Of a stretch of 64,000 bases of DNA, positions 24,001 through 34,400 are shown piece by piece; position 1 is the first letter of the stretch; each line of letters starts with the position of its first letter. The notes under the pieces are model-generated. The model was not told the DNA's origin, did no database searches, and saw nothing but the letters and a program-made list of their open reading frames with translations. The DNA lies in assembly GCF_043641665.1 (NCBI RefSeq), contig NC_092196.1, positions 14,939,692-15,003,691 of the forward strand, written 5' to 3'. Source of the DNA: Enoplosus armatus. Taxonomy: Eukaryota > Chordata > Actinopteri > Centrarchiformes > Enoplosidae. The translations under genes were made by a program, and so were the position numbers.

Positions 24001-26837
24001 ATACTTGGATGATACTCAGTGTTATTTTCCCATCAATATAAACTTTAGTAAGATCCCAGTTTAAACATTTATAAACAAGCGAGCGTGGACATGTTATTTC
24101 AGTAGAATAACACCGCTTCATGCAGAAAAGAAACTGTTTGAAGAGGAAGGTATTGGGTGATGGTGACGAATGAGGCGGCGGCGTGAGGTACAACAGGCCC
24201 TTATCGTCGCCACTGAAGTGAAGTGAAGCCGGCTTAGCTAGAGCTACTCAGTGGCTCAGGGGAAACAGCTACTCCCACTCACACACAAACACACACTCAT
24301 ACACACACACAACACAGACCTGCTCAACTCTCCTGGGAAAGGCGCTGCGTCTGAACAGGCCTCTGTGACTCACTCTAGCAAAAATAAACTGGGCAGCTGT
24401 GAGAACAAGGCCTGGGAACCATGAAATATGGGGGTAGTTAAGGGGGTGGGATCTCCAGTTGTATGCAGAGCCGAGGGGACGTTCACGGGCTTCCACTGGT
24501 GGGCAAGGGAACACAGAGTGACAAGTGCTGAGGCAAAGGGTGGGAGGCCGAGTCTACTCTCACAGCAGCCCATCAACTCTGGAGCAGAGAACACAGTGTG
24601 CCTGCCCCGCCTGCTGTGTTTCCTATTACAAACCCAGGCCAGGGGGGTTATGGTCAGCCCGAGACAGATCATACCAAGAGATTGTAAAAAATTGCCATTG
24701 CTTTTTCTCAATATTCATATCCACTGTGACTTGGAAAAAAATGCCACAGGCAAGAAAATTTATGAGTGCATATAACTGCATATCAATAACACCAAAAGCT
24801 GCCTTCCAGCACCACAAGAGAATGCAGAGTTTAATTTGAGCATCAGTATGGGGGTACACCTCATGCCCGGGGTCCTCCTCACTTTGTGTCATCTTGTGTT
24901 CAACCTGAACCCTGGCTAACCCCTCCGTGATGCAAACTGGCTCCGCTCTCCTGCTCACCAGCAGAGCGTAAACAGAGGTTGTGGAGGAACAGAAAGAGAG
25001 AGCTCTGCTGAAATCCCTGTCTACTGATGTAATCTCTAATCTCAGAACCATGTTGTTCTCAGCAAATCATCCCTGGAGGTCTCCTATCAGAACTTTTATT
25101 TTATTTGACTTTTTTTTGTTTTTAGAAACAGTACAAATGAAAAGAAAAAACTGTTTGGTGTGGCTACAAATATTTTACTTTAGAAACAGACTGACACTGG
25201 ATTATGTTGACTTTACTGTTATAAATACCAAAGACTCTAAACAGAATCCCATTTTAGCAAAGATTGAGACATCTATAACTAGAGTTAGACTAAATCATGA
25301 AAATACAGATTACATTGGTTTATCGAAAAGGTCATTTGTATGTGCAGTAGCTGATTCAGATGCATGTTCCTACAACTTGCACTCAAGTGGGGCAAAAAGC
25401 CTATTAGTATTACAAATTGGAATCAATCGGTTTATAGATATTTGAAGGATCTATAAACATATATGACTTGAGTTGACAACTGGGTAATTTACATTCCTGG
25501 AGGTGGTTGGTCAAATGCAGAGAGGCAAACAGCAAGTATCAAACAATTTATCATGTTCTTAAATTAAACTTCACCATTACTCCTTTTATCCTAAATCAGT
25601 TCAACAAAGCAGAAAGGCTTAAGCAGTTAAATTAGGCGATTATATGTTATAAAATGACTGACAATGTATAGAAGGTAAAATAGAGCTGTTGAACAGTAGA
25701 TTTTTACAATTTCTAACTGGAAAATTAATATCTGCTGTGTAGTCAATAACTCTGAATTTAAGCTGATTTGTAAACACATCCCTGGGGTCTATTATTTTTT
25801 CCCAAAACAAAAAGGGCCTAAGATGAAGTCAGATACAAAGTGATGAGAAAACACATTCTTCTCCATGAGTGGGCGTGTCCTCCAACTCTGTGTTGACTGG
25901 TCTGGTTAGACACATAATTTAGTTGGGTCATGAATAATAATTCATTGACATAGAATTTAAATAAAATGTTTTACATGCAAATCTTGCATGATGGCCCTGA
26001 CAGAAAGGAATTTAGATTTTGGCTTACATCCTGCGTACTATATATTATTATACACTTTTGTTATTTGAGTATTGTTATACATTTTCTTGCAATAGTAAAT
26101 AGCAATATTGTACATTATCAATTTTGCAGGCTGCAAAAATACTGAATCTCAACATGTACCTTATGATCTTTGGTGGTTGGCAAATATTTTCATCAAATGT
26201 GACTTCAGACATTACAATAAATTAACCATAATCTATTATAGAACCCATCACTGAAAGACAGCTATGTTGTGTTTTATTTCAGAAAGTGTAGTGTGTGTCT
26301 AATCAAAGGCATTTACTGATGATTGTAAATAACAAATATTAAAATATGCAAATAATTATAATAATGAAGCTTATTGTGTGTACTAAAATTACAGGTGTGA
26401 ATTCATGCTTATATCATGTGACAGAAAACCATAATATTGTTTCAACAGAGTGCCAATAAAAACATAGGCAGCATAAACTAAATTCTCTCCTAAATCTCTC
26501 CCTCGCAGACTCAGCTTTTCGAGCGCAAGTTTGATTTATTATCTATCGGAGGACAATAGTTTCTCCTGTAAGAATGATGCGTTGAATGACTCACCGTGAT
26601 AAGCTTTACCGTTGCCCTGTCATTTCCTGTTAGGGCTGCGTCTACATAACTACAACCCCCCTGCCACTACTGCCAGCATCAGTAAAGATTAACAAGAGTA
26701 AAAACTTGAACTTACTTTACGCAGATACTCAGATAAAACAATGAAATACATGCAAGTCAGACAAGAAAAAAAGAAAAGGCACCTGATTTGAATTTACCCC
26801 TGCAGATGGAAGGGGTCTCCACATCAAGGCAGGCCAT
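15041..26837 (-). CDS. mrtfb: myocardin-related transcription factor B (MKL2)
   Basis: Coding exons in transcript order: 26798..26837 (probable short first exon), 23329..23394, 21692..21747, 21508..21583, 21103..21252, 20177..20358, 19630..19776, 18459..18706, 17942..18053, 16964..17863, 16045..16155, 15778..15909, 15624..15684 and 15041..15516. They sum to 2757 nt, or 918 aa, and every phase fits. Residue positions are approximate. Three RPEL G-actin-binding motifs: RRTREQLVEQGIMPP (~20-35), RRPERSELVRMHIL (~64-78) and QRPGPMELVEKNILP (~110-125). A basic region RSKKSKEPKPRVKKLKYHQY and a Q-rich tract fall at 250-315. The SAP domain LKLRSLPVSGTKTDLIERLK is at ~360-390. A coiled coil (HEKERQIEELMRKLEREQRL) is at ~480-519. 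The C-terminal activation region contains SQQMDDLFDVLIESGE and ends FSTDFLDSHELHLNWD. The family shuttles on actin and coactivates SRF. VTASVTTLPINTVLSRPPP and the coiled coil match MRTFB better than MRTFA or MYOCD. It is shorter than human MRTFB (~1,050-1,090 aa). Confidence 0.93.
18707..19629 (-). other. mrtfb intron, nothing else recognised
   Basis: A 923-bp intron between the basic-region exon and the upstream Ser/Pro-rich exon. I see no repeat or RNA gene in it. Confidence 0.6.
20558..20745. mobile_element. short interspersed element of teleost type in mrtfb intron
   Basis: The sequence gttagcatgttaacatttgctaattagcactaaacacaaag, then gaggctgatgggaatgtcattggtttt, is a form I recognise as a high-copy interspersed repeat in spiny-rayed fish. 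It is built of repeated gctaacatg-like words. No coding capacity. Class not assignable by eye. Confidence 0.55.
20787..20893 (+). mobile_element. LINE 3'-end fragment, same family as 11098-12590
   Basis: Plus-strand gtatgctgtacagattgtaa, then tgaggcaaattgcgatttgtgatattgagctatataaataaaattgac, matches the complement of the LINE 3' end at 11098-11185 with only scattered differences. It ends in ttgact-type short repeats. Only the last ~100 bp are present, in a mrtfb intron and antisense to the gene. Confidence 0.8.
21748..23328 (-). other. mrtfb intron
   Basis: A 1.6-kb intron between the RPEL1-proximal exons. No coding or RNA gene is seen. The stretch 22300-22680 is less AT-rich than its surroundings and has an AP-1-like tgactca (about 22565); it could be regulatory, but nothing proves it. 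Confidence 0.5.
23395..26797 (-). other. mrtfb intron upstream of the RPEL1 exon
   Basis: About 3.4 kb with no exon I can support. The part at 24160-24620 is relatively GC-rich, with CpGs (gaggcggcggcgtgagg near 24171) and CA-rich stretches near 24280-24312, and could hold another alternative promoter. The rest is AT-rich. Confidence 0.45.
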
Positions 26838-26882
26838 AGAGGACAGTGGTGGTTTGCTTGGCGGCCAGGTCTGGAGTCCCAT
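26798..26882 (-). promoter_or_regulatory. mrtfb: probable alternative first coding exon and start of short mrtfb isoform
   Basis: On the minus strand, ATG at 26837 opens MACLDVETPSICRG and runs into a donor GTAAAT (GT at 26796-26797) in phase 1. That is exactly the phase needed by the RPEL1 exon at 23394, giving ...SICRGVLQLCLQQRR. An in-frame ATG at 26882 would add 15 residues (MGLQTWPPSKPPLSS). Other MRTF/myocardin genes also have short first exons that join at this VLQL codon. The transcription start is not defined here; the sequence above 26840 is locally GC-richer than its surroundings. Confidence 0.55.
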
Positions 26883-28690
26883 GGAGTGATGAGGCCAGTG
26901 GAGAACGGGGGAGTCGGGGAGAGAAAAGACCCAGCTCTGAGCGAACAACAGCTGGCTCTCAGAGCTGCAAACAGTCCCTCCTCTCTGGCTCTGTGCTGGC
27001 CTCAGCGGAGAAAGTGTGTGTGTGTGTGCTCAGTCAATGTCAGGAGGAGGGAACACAGCGCTGCTCATGTTAACCCTCGCTGGGTCATTTTGCTCTACTC
27101 ACAGAGGACCCATCATAATAAAACACAAAACTCCAGGGAACATTTGACATTATTTGGTGAATAATCAGCAGGGGACCAACTTGTTTACTGGTAACCAATA
27201 TATACTTGATCAAAACAAGCTGTTTGAGGGGGCACATCTCCATGAGAAACAACATGAGTGTATTTTTCTCTAGCACTAAATAACAATGACAAGAACAAAC
27301 GCATTGGGTCCTTGGGGATATGGAAGCTCAGCTTTTTTTTACATTTTTTAATGATTACTTATGGGTTTTATTTATTTATTTATTTTTTCACATGTATTGT
27401 GATTCTTGTGTTCAACACCATTCATTTATAGCAGCCTAAGTCCAGCAACTCCAACTTATGACTATTCAAAAACTGTGATGGGAAAACAGCACACTAAACA
27501 GAAGAGGTGTGTAAAAAAGAGGGGACAAAGAGGAACAAATGCAATGGCTCATACAAAAGCAAATAGCTTAGTCGTGGCTTACAATGGTGTTTAGATGCCA
27601 TCCACGACTGCAAACAGGAAATGAGATAAAAGGGAATTGCACTAATTGTTGTGAGTTCCGTGTGTCTCAGTGGATCCAGGAAGGCTGGTTAGAAAATATG
27701 TCAAAGCTAAAGGGCAGGCATCCGATCCCACAGAGGATCTGATGTCAAGGTGAAGCTGCAGAGACACAGGATGCTCTCAGTCCTCCAGCTGTTCCTGTGA
27801 TGTGACTGAACAGGACAATACATGCTGAGGAGGACCGGACTGCTGTGTTCTGGATTAGTAATGTTCACTTGTGGGATCAAGAAATAGTCATGTCAAACAG
27901 AACGGGACAGGGGAAACATGGAGTTGACATAGTAAATGGGAGTGGTACAGTCAGGCAAACTATGTTATGACAGCTCACCACTGGGATTGAATAATGGTGG
28001 ACAAGACAATAAAAAATATGGTAGAGTAGCGGGAGCATTTGGAATGTGGAAAATTGTCTGTCCGTACGTCACACTGTCCATAAATACACAGAATTCTTTT
28101 AAATTCACATTTCACAAGTGTGTTGGCCCCAGAAACAAAACAACACATTTTATGAATGCCTTTTACACCTGTTTATCCCCCTATCAAAACCTCTCTTCTG
28201 CATCCAAGTCTGCTGTGGGCTCTCAAATTCCCATCCCAGTCCAGAACAATGCTGTTTCTCATCTTCAGTAACAATTTAAAAGTCTAATCTCTCCCCTTAA
28301 ACCTCAAGCTAGTTTATATTAATTCAAGATGTTTTCTATTCACACAAAATATATTCTAGACTGTATTTAGATGACTTTCATTGATGACCTACAGTTTGGA
28401 ATTTGATATATTTTTAGACAACATCACTGCATTCACTGTTATTAATAGCCATTTTAGCTTGTTGATTAGAGTATACATCTATCTGCTTCCCACTGGCCAG
28501 CTGTTTTTAATTCTCCTACGACTTCATAATTACTCATTTAGAATAGAGTGAAAACATACGAGTTCACAGTCGCAGTCACTCAGCAGTGATTGATTCATGA
28601 TGCAGGTTTGTGTTGAAGAAAGAAAAATATCTATAACTTCCCAATAAATCACATCACTGTCTGAAATGTCCCAACAAGTATGAGGCGATT
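26883..28690. other. upstream region of the short mrtfb isoform
   Basis: Contains the presumed promoter of the short first exon, a short (TG)n run near 27017-27028 and otherwise AT-rich sequence. No gene is recognised on either strand. Confidence 0.4.
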
Positions 28691-29475
28691 AAAGGTGCAT
28701 TCACACCTGTAGTTCTGTTCATTTTGATCGGACCAAGGAAAATAATTATACATTGCCCTCTTAGTACTATTCTGGTGACTTATTAAAACAAACCAAGAGC
28801 TATAAACACAAAGTCATATGGACTGACAGGCAACTCATTCATTGGACAGTTTTGGCGACTGTCATCAAAGCCCAGAAACTGACAGCAAGTCGTGCTGTAC
28901 ATTGTTGAGTTCTCTGGTGATTAGAAAATGCTCATGAAGAAAAAACTGATTAGGATCATTATTAGTCGAGACTACAACTCAACCACATTTTATAAATAAT
29001 GATAAACAGTTATCTAACTTAATTTCTAATGAGCTACTGTCAAAATGCACAGACTGGGTCACAATCACCAGATGGATTAAATAGTAAACGACTGAAGATT
29101 TCTTCAAGAACACCAGCTTTTGTTTGTTGGGTGCATCTCAAGATTTACTCACTTAGCACACCACCATTGTTTTGGACAGGATTAAATAGTAGTTTAGCGG
29201 TTGAAATCATGCTAAAATCACATATCTATCATAAAATTCTGTGGTTGGTCCATTTTGCTTTCACACCCTAAATGAACCGCACAACCGAGACCCCCCTTTT
29301 CAGGCGGTCTTGGTTGTTTACAACAAGTTTGATTGCAGGACTTTGGTTTGGTTTTATTCCGCCATAAAACAACCTTCACATGACACAAAACACTTTCACA
29401 CTAGCCTAAACAAACCAAACTACACAGACAAACACACTGGAGATCCTTTAAACTGAACCAAAGACAAACAGGGTA
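28691..29475. mobile_element. probable non-autonomous DNA element
   Basis: It begins ttaaaggtgcattcacacctgtagttctgttc, includes gaccaagg, aaaacaaaccaagagctataaacacaaagtcatatgg and gactgacaggcaactcattcattggacagttttggcgac, and closes with tttcacactagcctaaacaaaccaaac. These are hallmarks of an interspersed fish element I recognise (mirrored ttcacac / gaccaa motifs). There is no long ORF. End points are approximate and no target-site duplication was identified. Confidence 0.45.
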
Positions 29476-31328
29476 GAGTTTATATTACAGTCCACTAATT
29501 ACAGTGTAGTTTTTGTACACATGGGATAAAGTACCCATAAAATACTTACAATACAAGGGAAGGAGAAACAAAATGCATTCAAGAGAGACAGAGAACAGGG
29601 GTATTTGGCTGACTAACAGCTAGCTAACAGCATAGCTACATCCCTACAGTATGCACCTCCCAGAGATGCCACATTATAAATAATGAATCCTGATTCATTA
29701 TACCTCATACCGAGAGTGATGGGTTCTGGCTGGCTCAGTGAGAACCAGGATACTCACTACCAAATCCTTTTGCCTTATGGAGGTACCAAGAGAAAAAACA
29801 TTTACTTATAAATATTTGTAACATTGAATCAAAGGCAAAATATTTCAATGACGCAATAATGCCAGATAGCAGTAAATGCATAACAAATCCATGTTCCCAA
29901 GGAAAACCTTTGATTTCAGTAGCTACTTAAGCTGTGATTATGTGTTGGCTTCCCAAGGCAATTCTGATCTAATTCCTAACTTCATTCCACAAACAAATCA
30001 CTGAACAAAAAGTTTGTTTTCTCAGAGTGGCCTTGCTCTTAAATGGTCAACATACAATATTACCGAACTCTGATGTTTTGGTCACTGATTCAGCCCCAGT
30101 TTAGGTCCACTCGCCGATCCTGCACTTGTTGTGGCAGCAGGGGCTGAAGGGACAGTTCTTCTAGTTGTGCAATAGGAGCCAGACCCTCTTGGACATCAGT
30201 GAAACAGGACTCCTGTTCATCAAGAAGCTGTGATTCTGTAGGGAGAGCAGAAATCAATATTATTCATTTATGCTGCATCATGTATTGTTCGTCTATGTGT
30301 GTGCGATTAGGAGTTTATTGAAGATGGATATGAATCGCCCATATAGTAGAAGTAGTAAAAGTAGTGTACGGACAAACAGAGTCATCAAGTTCTCAAGTTA
30401 TTTTAAATGTATGTGTTAATGTGAGAGATCTTTGTTTTTGAACTTTTGGCAATTGTCTATCTATATACAGCATGTCCATTACACCCTATTGTTGACTGTA
30501 TAATATTATTTACACTGGCTTGTTTTGTGTTCATGTGAAAAACCTAGGCGTAGTGACAGTGGGATGAGTAATTTCTGTGACACAGAGCCAAACATTGCAC
30601 AATTTCATTCTAGGCCTCCCCCTCTAGATGAGAATCTCTGTAATTAGGAGCTGCAGATTCCCCAAGGGTGGACAACGCCATTCTCATCTCTCCCATTACC
30701 ACAGTGTAGCGATTTTTGATGAGGAAATGAGGAACCTGCTGTGTTATATGGTTCTTGATGACGACTCCTTCAAATGATGAGAAATTCAAATTTGCATAAA
30801 TATCTACATCTGGTGGTAATTAAGTGGTGTAGTAGAATACATGGCCTGACTTTACAAAGAAAAAAACTATACATTTGGGGCTGCAATGTTGGTGTGCAAT
30901 GCAATGTTGGTATTGTAGGGCAATTTGTAACATGATCCAGAAATAATGCCAGCCTTTAATGTGCTGTCCATGTTAAATCCATACTCTCATTCCCGATGCT
31001 TCTCAGAGCCTGAGAAGAATATTGATTACTGCATGATTTGCCTGGCTGGTGTCGATTTATTTAACCGAAGGTAACATTTAACGGCTGCAATTTTATTCCC
31101 TGCTCTACATTATTATTTCATCTTAGACACAGCATCAAGTACTGTACATTATAGCTAAATTTTCATTATTGTTCCCACTATACAAATGTAAGCAAAGAAT
31201 TTTTTGCAGTACTGACACTGTTGCAGCACTCAAAGTCATGACAGAACCACACTACAGCTACTACTACAAATTACGTCTGTTCCAGATTGTCCAAGTGGGC
31301 CAAACATAAAATCTCAGGCACATTTCCA
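29476..31328. other. mostly non-coding; contains the upstream mrtfb exon
   Basis: Apart from the candidate exon at 30090-30235, nothing is recognised. Confidence 0.4.
30090..30235 (-). CDS. mrtfb: probable upstream N-terminal mrtfb exon, 3' boundary unclear
   Basis: A good acceptor (ctccctacag, AG at 30236-30237 in minus sense) opens a frame in phase 1. It reads SQLLDEQESCFTDVQEGLAP, then IAQLEELSLQPLLPQQVQDR, then RVDLNWG, then TGA at 30090-30092. The LEELSLQP core resembles the conserved acidic ELQELSLQP-type segment near the N terminus of long MRTFA/MRTFB isoforms, which lies just before VLQLRLQQRR. The only nearby donor (GT at 30109-30110, exon 30111..30235) is phase 0, whereas the RPEL1 exon at 23394 needs phase 1. 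Either an extra exon lies between, the boundary is non-canonical, or a base is missing. The first exon carrying the ATG for this isoform is not found. Confidence 0.45.
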
Positions 31329-31434
31329 TTCTTTCTACTTTACATTTTATGTGGAAAAAACACCAACACTTCTCGCCTGAAGGTATTCCGACCAAAACGT
31401 TTTTTCCACATAAAAAGATGTGAAGAAGTAAGAA
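31329..31434. repeat. long imperfect hairpin (inverted repeat)
   Basis: A perfect 17-bp inverted repeat has arms TTTTATGTGGAAAAAAC at 31345-31361 and GTTTTTTCCACATAAAA at 31399-31415. It is extended outward by a further 15-nt pair (31329-31343 with 31420-31434) matching at 12 of 15 positions. The loop is 37 nt. It could be a transposon relic, a structured RNA or a miRNA-like precursor; no function is claimed. Confidence 0.8.
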
Positions 31435-34400
31435 TACTAGTGTGCTCCAGTGATTCTCTAAAGTTAAAGCTGATGTAGTTTCAGAGCATACGAAGTTCAC
31501 TCATTCCTGCAAGATGACGACATGATTTCTTATGATTTTGCTTGATGTGTATGTATAATTTAGTTCTTAAGGAGAATGAGTATAGATGCTGGTCTGTCTG
31601 ATCACCTATCGATCAGGGAGGTTGAGTTACTGCCATCTCCACTGAACAGACTAAAGGAATTAAATTAAACTATCAGGAACTGAATGTTACTGACTTTGGC
31701 AAAGTTGAGTCCCTCGGGGGGGACACAAGTCCTTGACATTCAATTGATGTCTTTTATTAGCTGTGTCTGTTTTGTATTGTATTGTTAAACTGCTTCAATT
31801 ACTGGACTCCATACCTAACACCTGTGATATACTGACGGCTTGACGCCTTAAGAAATTGAAAAAACACATTCACTCCATCAAACTCTTATCTTCCCTGTTT
31901 TATGACAGGTCAGCTCACAAAAATGTTCCCACATCATGTGCGTTCCTTTTGATTTGAAGTCTTTTTTAATATTCCAAGTTTAACTGCTCTAATGCCTCTT
32001 TCGCACGCTATTCTAGAGCCATAGTGACAATGCAATAATACTCTTCTGTAACATCACATCCGGTGTTAATCATCCACCTATATTAGCTACTTATGTCATG
32101 ACAGTTCACTGAAATAGAAGTGATTCTTGCACAATGCTTCCTTTGTGCAGTGAAGGATAAAAAGTACAGTATATGATACAAACAAAAGCCCATTATTATT
32201 TATCAGTCCACAATGTTTCCTGCAGTTATTTTTACCAGTGATGTCAGATAGTTAGTTTGCGCATGACGTGCTGTCATAATGTTGTTCTAGTGAGAAAGTG
32301 CACTCCAGCCCCATCACTGTGATGCCGACAATCTCATTAGACTCTTGACCCTCGGTGCCAAAGTATTCTTCAGAGCCAAAATCCACACTTCTTTTTCCCA
32401 GATAAAGTTTCTTTGAACATCAAAGCACTCATTAACATCAAGTCTCATGTGGGGGCTTCAAACTAGTGCACATACTTAGATTTACAAAATCATGCTCAGC
32501 ATATTTTTCCTCACAGGACAGTGTCAAGGTCAAACAAAATTTTGTTTGAAACACAGCGAGTTTAAAGAGCAACAACACTAAAGGTAAAAAACACCATAAG
32601 CCGATTTCAAACCACCACTTAAAGGCTTTGGAAGTAACTCTGCCGATGAAACTGCTGATGGGCACACTGTAATCAAGTTCAGGTGCACTGTGATGAGGGA
32701 GTCATCTACACAGCCCCTTTCAGCTCACATAGGTATTTCCTATAAAACCCAGACTGCGTCAAATTCCTTGTGGATTTTCACTGGCCTGGTTCCAGGAAGA
32801 ATCCCAGGGAAGTTCTGGATAATACGCACATTTGACGTAATCTAGGTGCAGGTATGCAAAGCAGACAGCTCCTTCCATAACACGCATCTCATTTCTAGCC
32901 CAAAACATCAGACTGAGTAGGATCGATTTGAGTTTAGCAAGCACATTGTTGAACATGTGCTGCTACATCAAGGACAGATGTTCAGTTTAATCAAGCTGTG
33001 AATCTGTTACTGAAACTATCTTATTCATATATTTATCTGTGTCAGGTGTTGGGTTGTGGATGACTTAAGTTATTTATTATGGTAGTGAAAAGTCTGGGTG
33101 GCTGCCATGGCATTATCTTTGGCAAAGGCATTAGGTGTATCATATTACACCTGGATCTAATTTTAGACCAAGACAATAAACCAAGAATGTGCTTTAATGA
33201 TGGGATGTGAGTCAAAATGTTCTGTTTGCTGGCGTGCGTGAACATCAGCCTATACGCGGATAAGGATATAAAAAGCTTATGATAAATATGAACATGTTTA
33301 ATGATGTTGAGAGAAATTGCATATGTTGAAAGAGGTTGCAGTCAAACTGGATATTAGTTTTCACAGGGCAGTCTCCACAACATCCACTACCATCACATCC
33401 CATGATGGCCTCTGCAGATGGTGGGAAAGCCAGAGGGAAATCCCTGTAGGCCTGTAGGTTTTCTTTGAAGCTGCGCTACATGCAGCTGCCACGAGAGGCT
33501 AAAAAAGGCAGGCCTGTGGCAGCTTTGGCCACATTAACATCATCACCAAAAACAACTAATTGCACACACTTACCACAAAGTACACATACTCACAGTTGCC
33601 CAACGGCAAACTGTAATTACACTGAAGCATGTGCATCAACACACATACAAACATATGTCATTTGTATTTGCTCGTTTGGATGAACAACACAACGACAAGC
33701 AATCACAGGCATTCCTTCCCACGTTTTAACACTGGCAAATAATGATAGGCTACTCCGAGTTTGATTGTTTCACTAAGATAAGACAATATTTACTATTAAA
33801 GGAGAAGCTAAGGCTTGCAAAATGTTTTATTTTTCCATGAAATCCAAATACCATGGAAACTGACTGAACTGATTTACCATAACTATGACTAAAACACAAT
33901 GGTGCAATACAATAACTGAGTCATATTGCAGCATCAGATAGATGCATTTATTTCATTATTTGTGGCATTTTGTGGAGACATCCCATGAAACCTACTTGTG
34001 GTTGATTTCTCATTTGTATGTTTATTCTTTTACACTCACATAGACTCAAGTGATTAAAATTCATGGATTTTATCTCTAACTTTACTTCTAAAGTCACCAT
34101 ATCCTTGACCGAGTACAACAACCTGTATACAAAGCTTTATTTATGATAAGACTTAAGATAAGTTGATGTCATGTACATATCTCTTTCATACTATGTCTTC
34201 TGCATGTTCACACATGCATACATCATATATTTTATATTTCTACCTGTGATAGGACCAATGCCAACACAGAATGAAAAATAATCTTGGTGAAGCAGTAAGA
34301 TTTCCTCAATCAAAGTGCTTTTCAAAACAAATCAATAAATATGGAGAACTCGTTTTCTAAAATTAATAAGTATATTGTGGACAAGACGGCAAAGACAGTG

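Noticed and set aside
24370..25051. Overlapping 113-, 115- and 141-codon frames on both strands
   Set aside because: They lie within the mrtfb intron, contradict each other and match no family I know.
24981..25445. 154-codon plus-strand frame, among the longest outside recognised exons
   Set aside because: Composition is that of AT-rich intron DNA; no domain, no splice context, and it lies antisense inside mrtfb.
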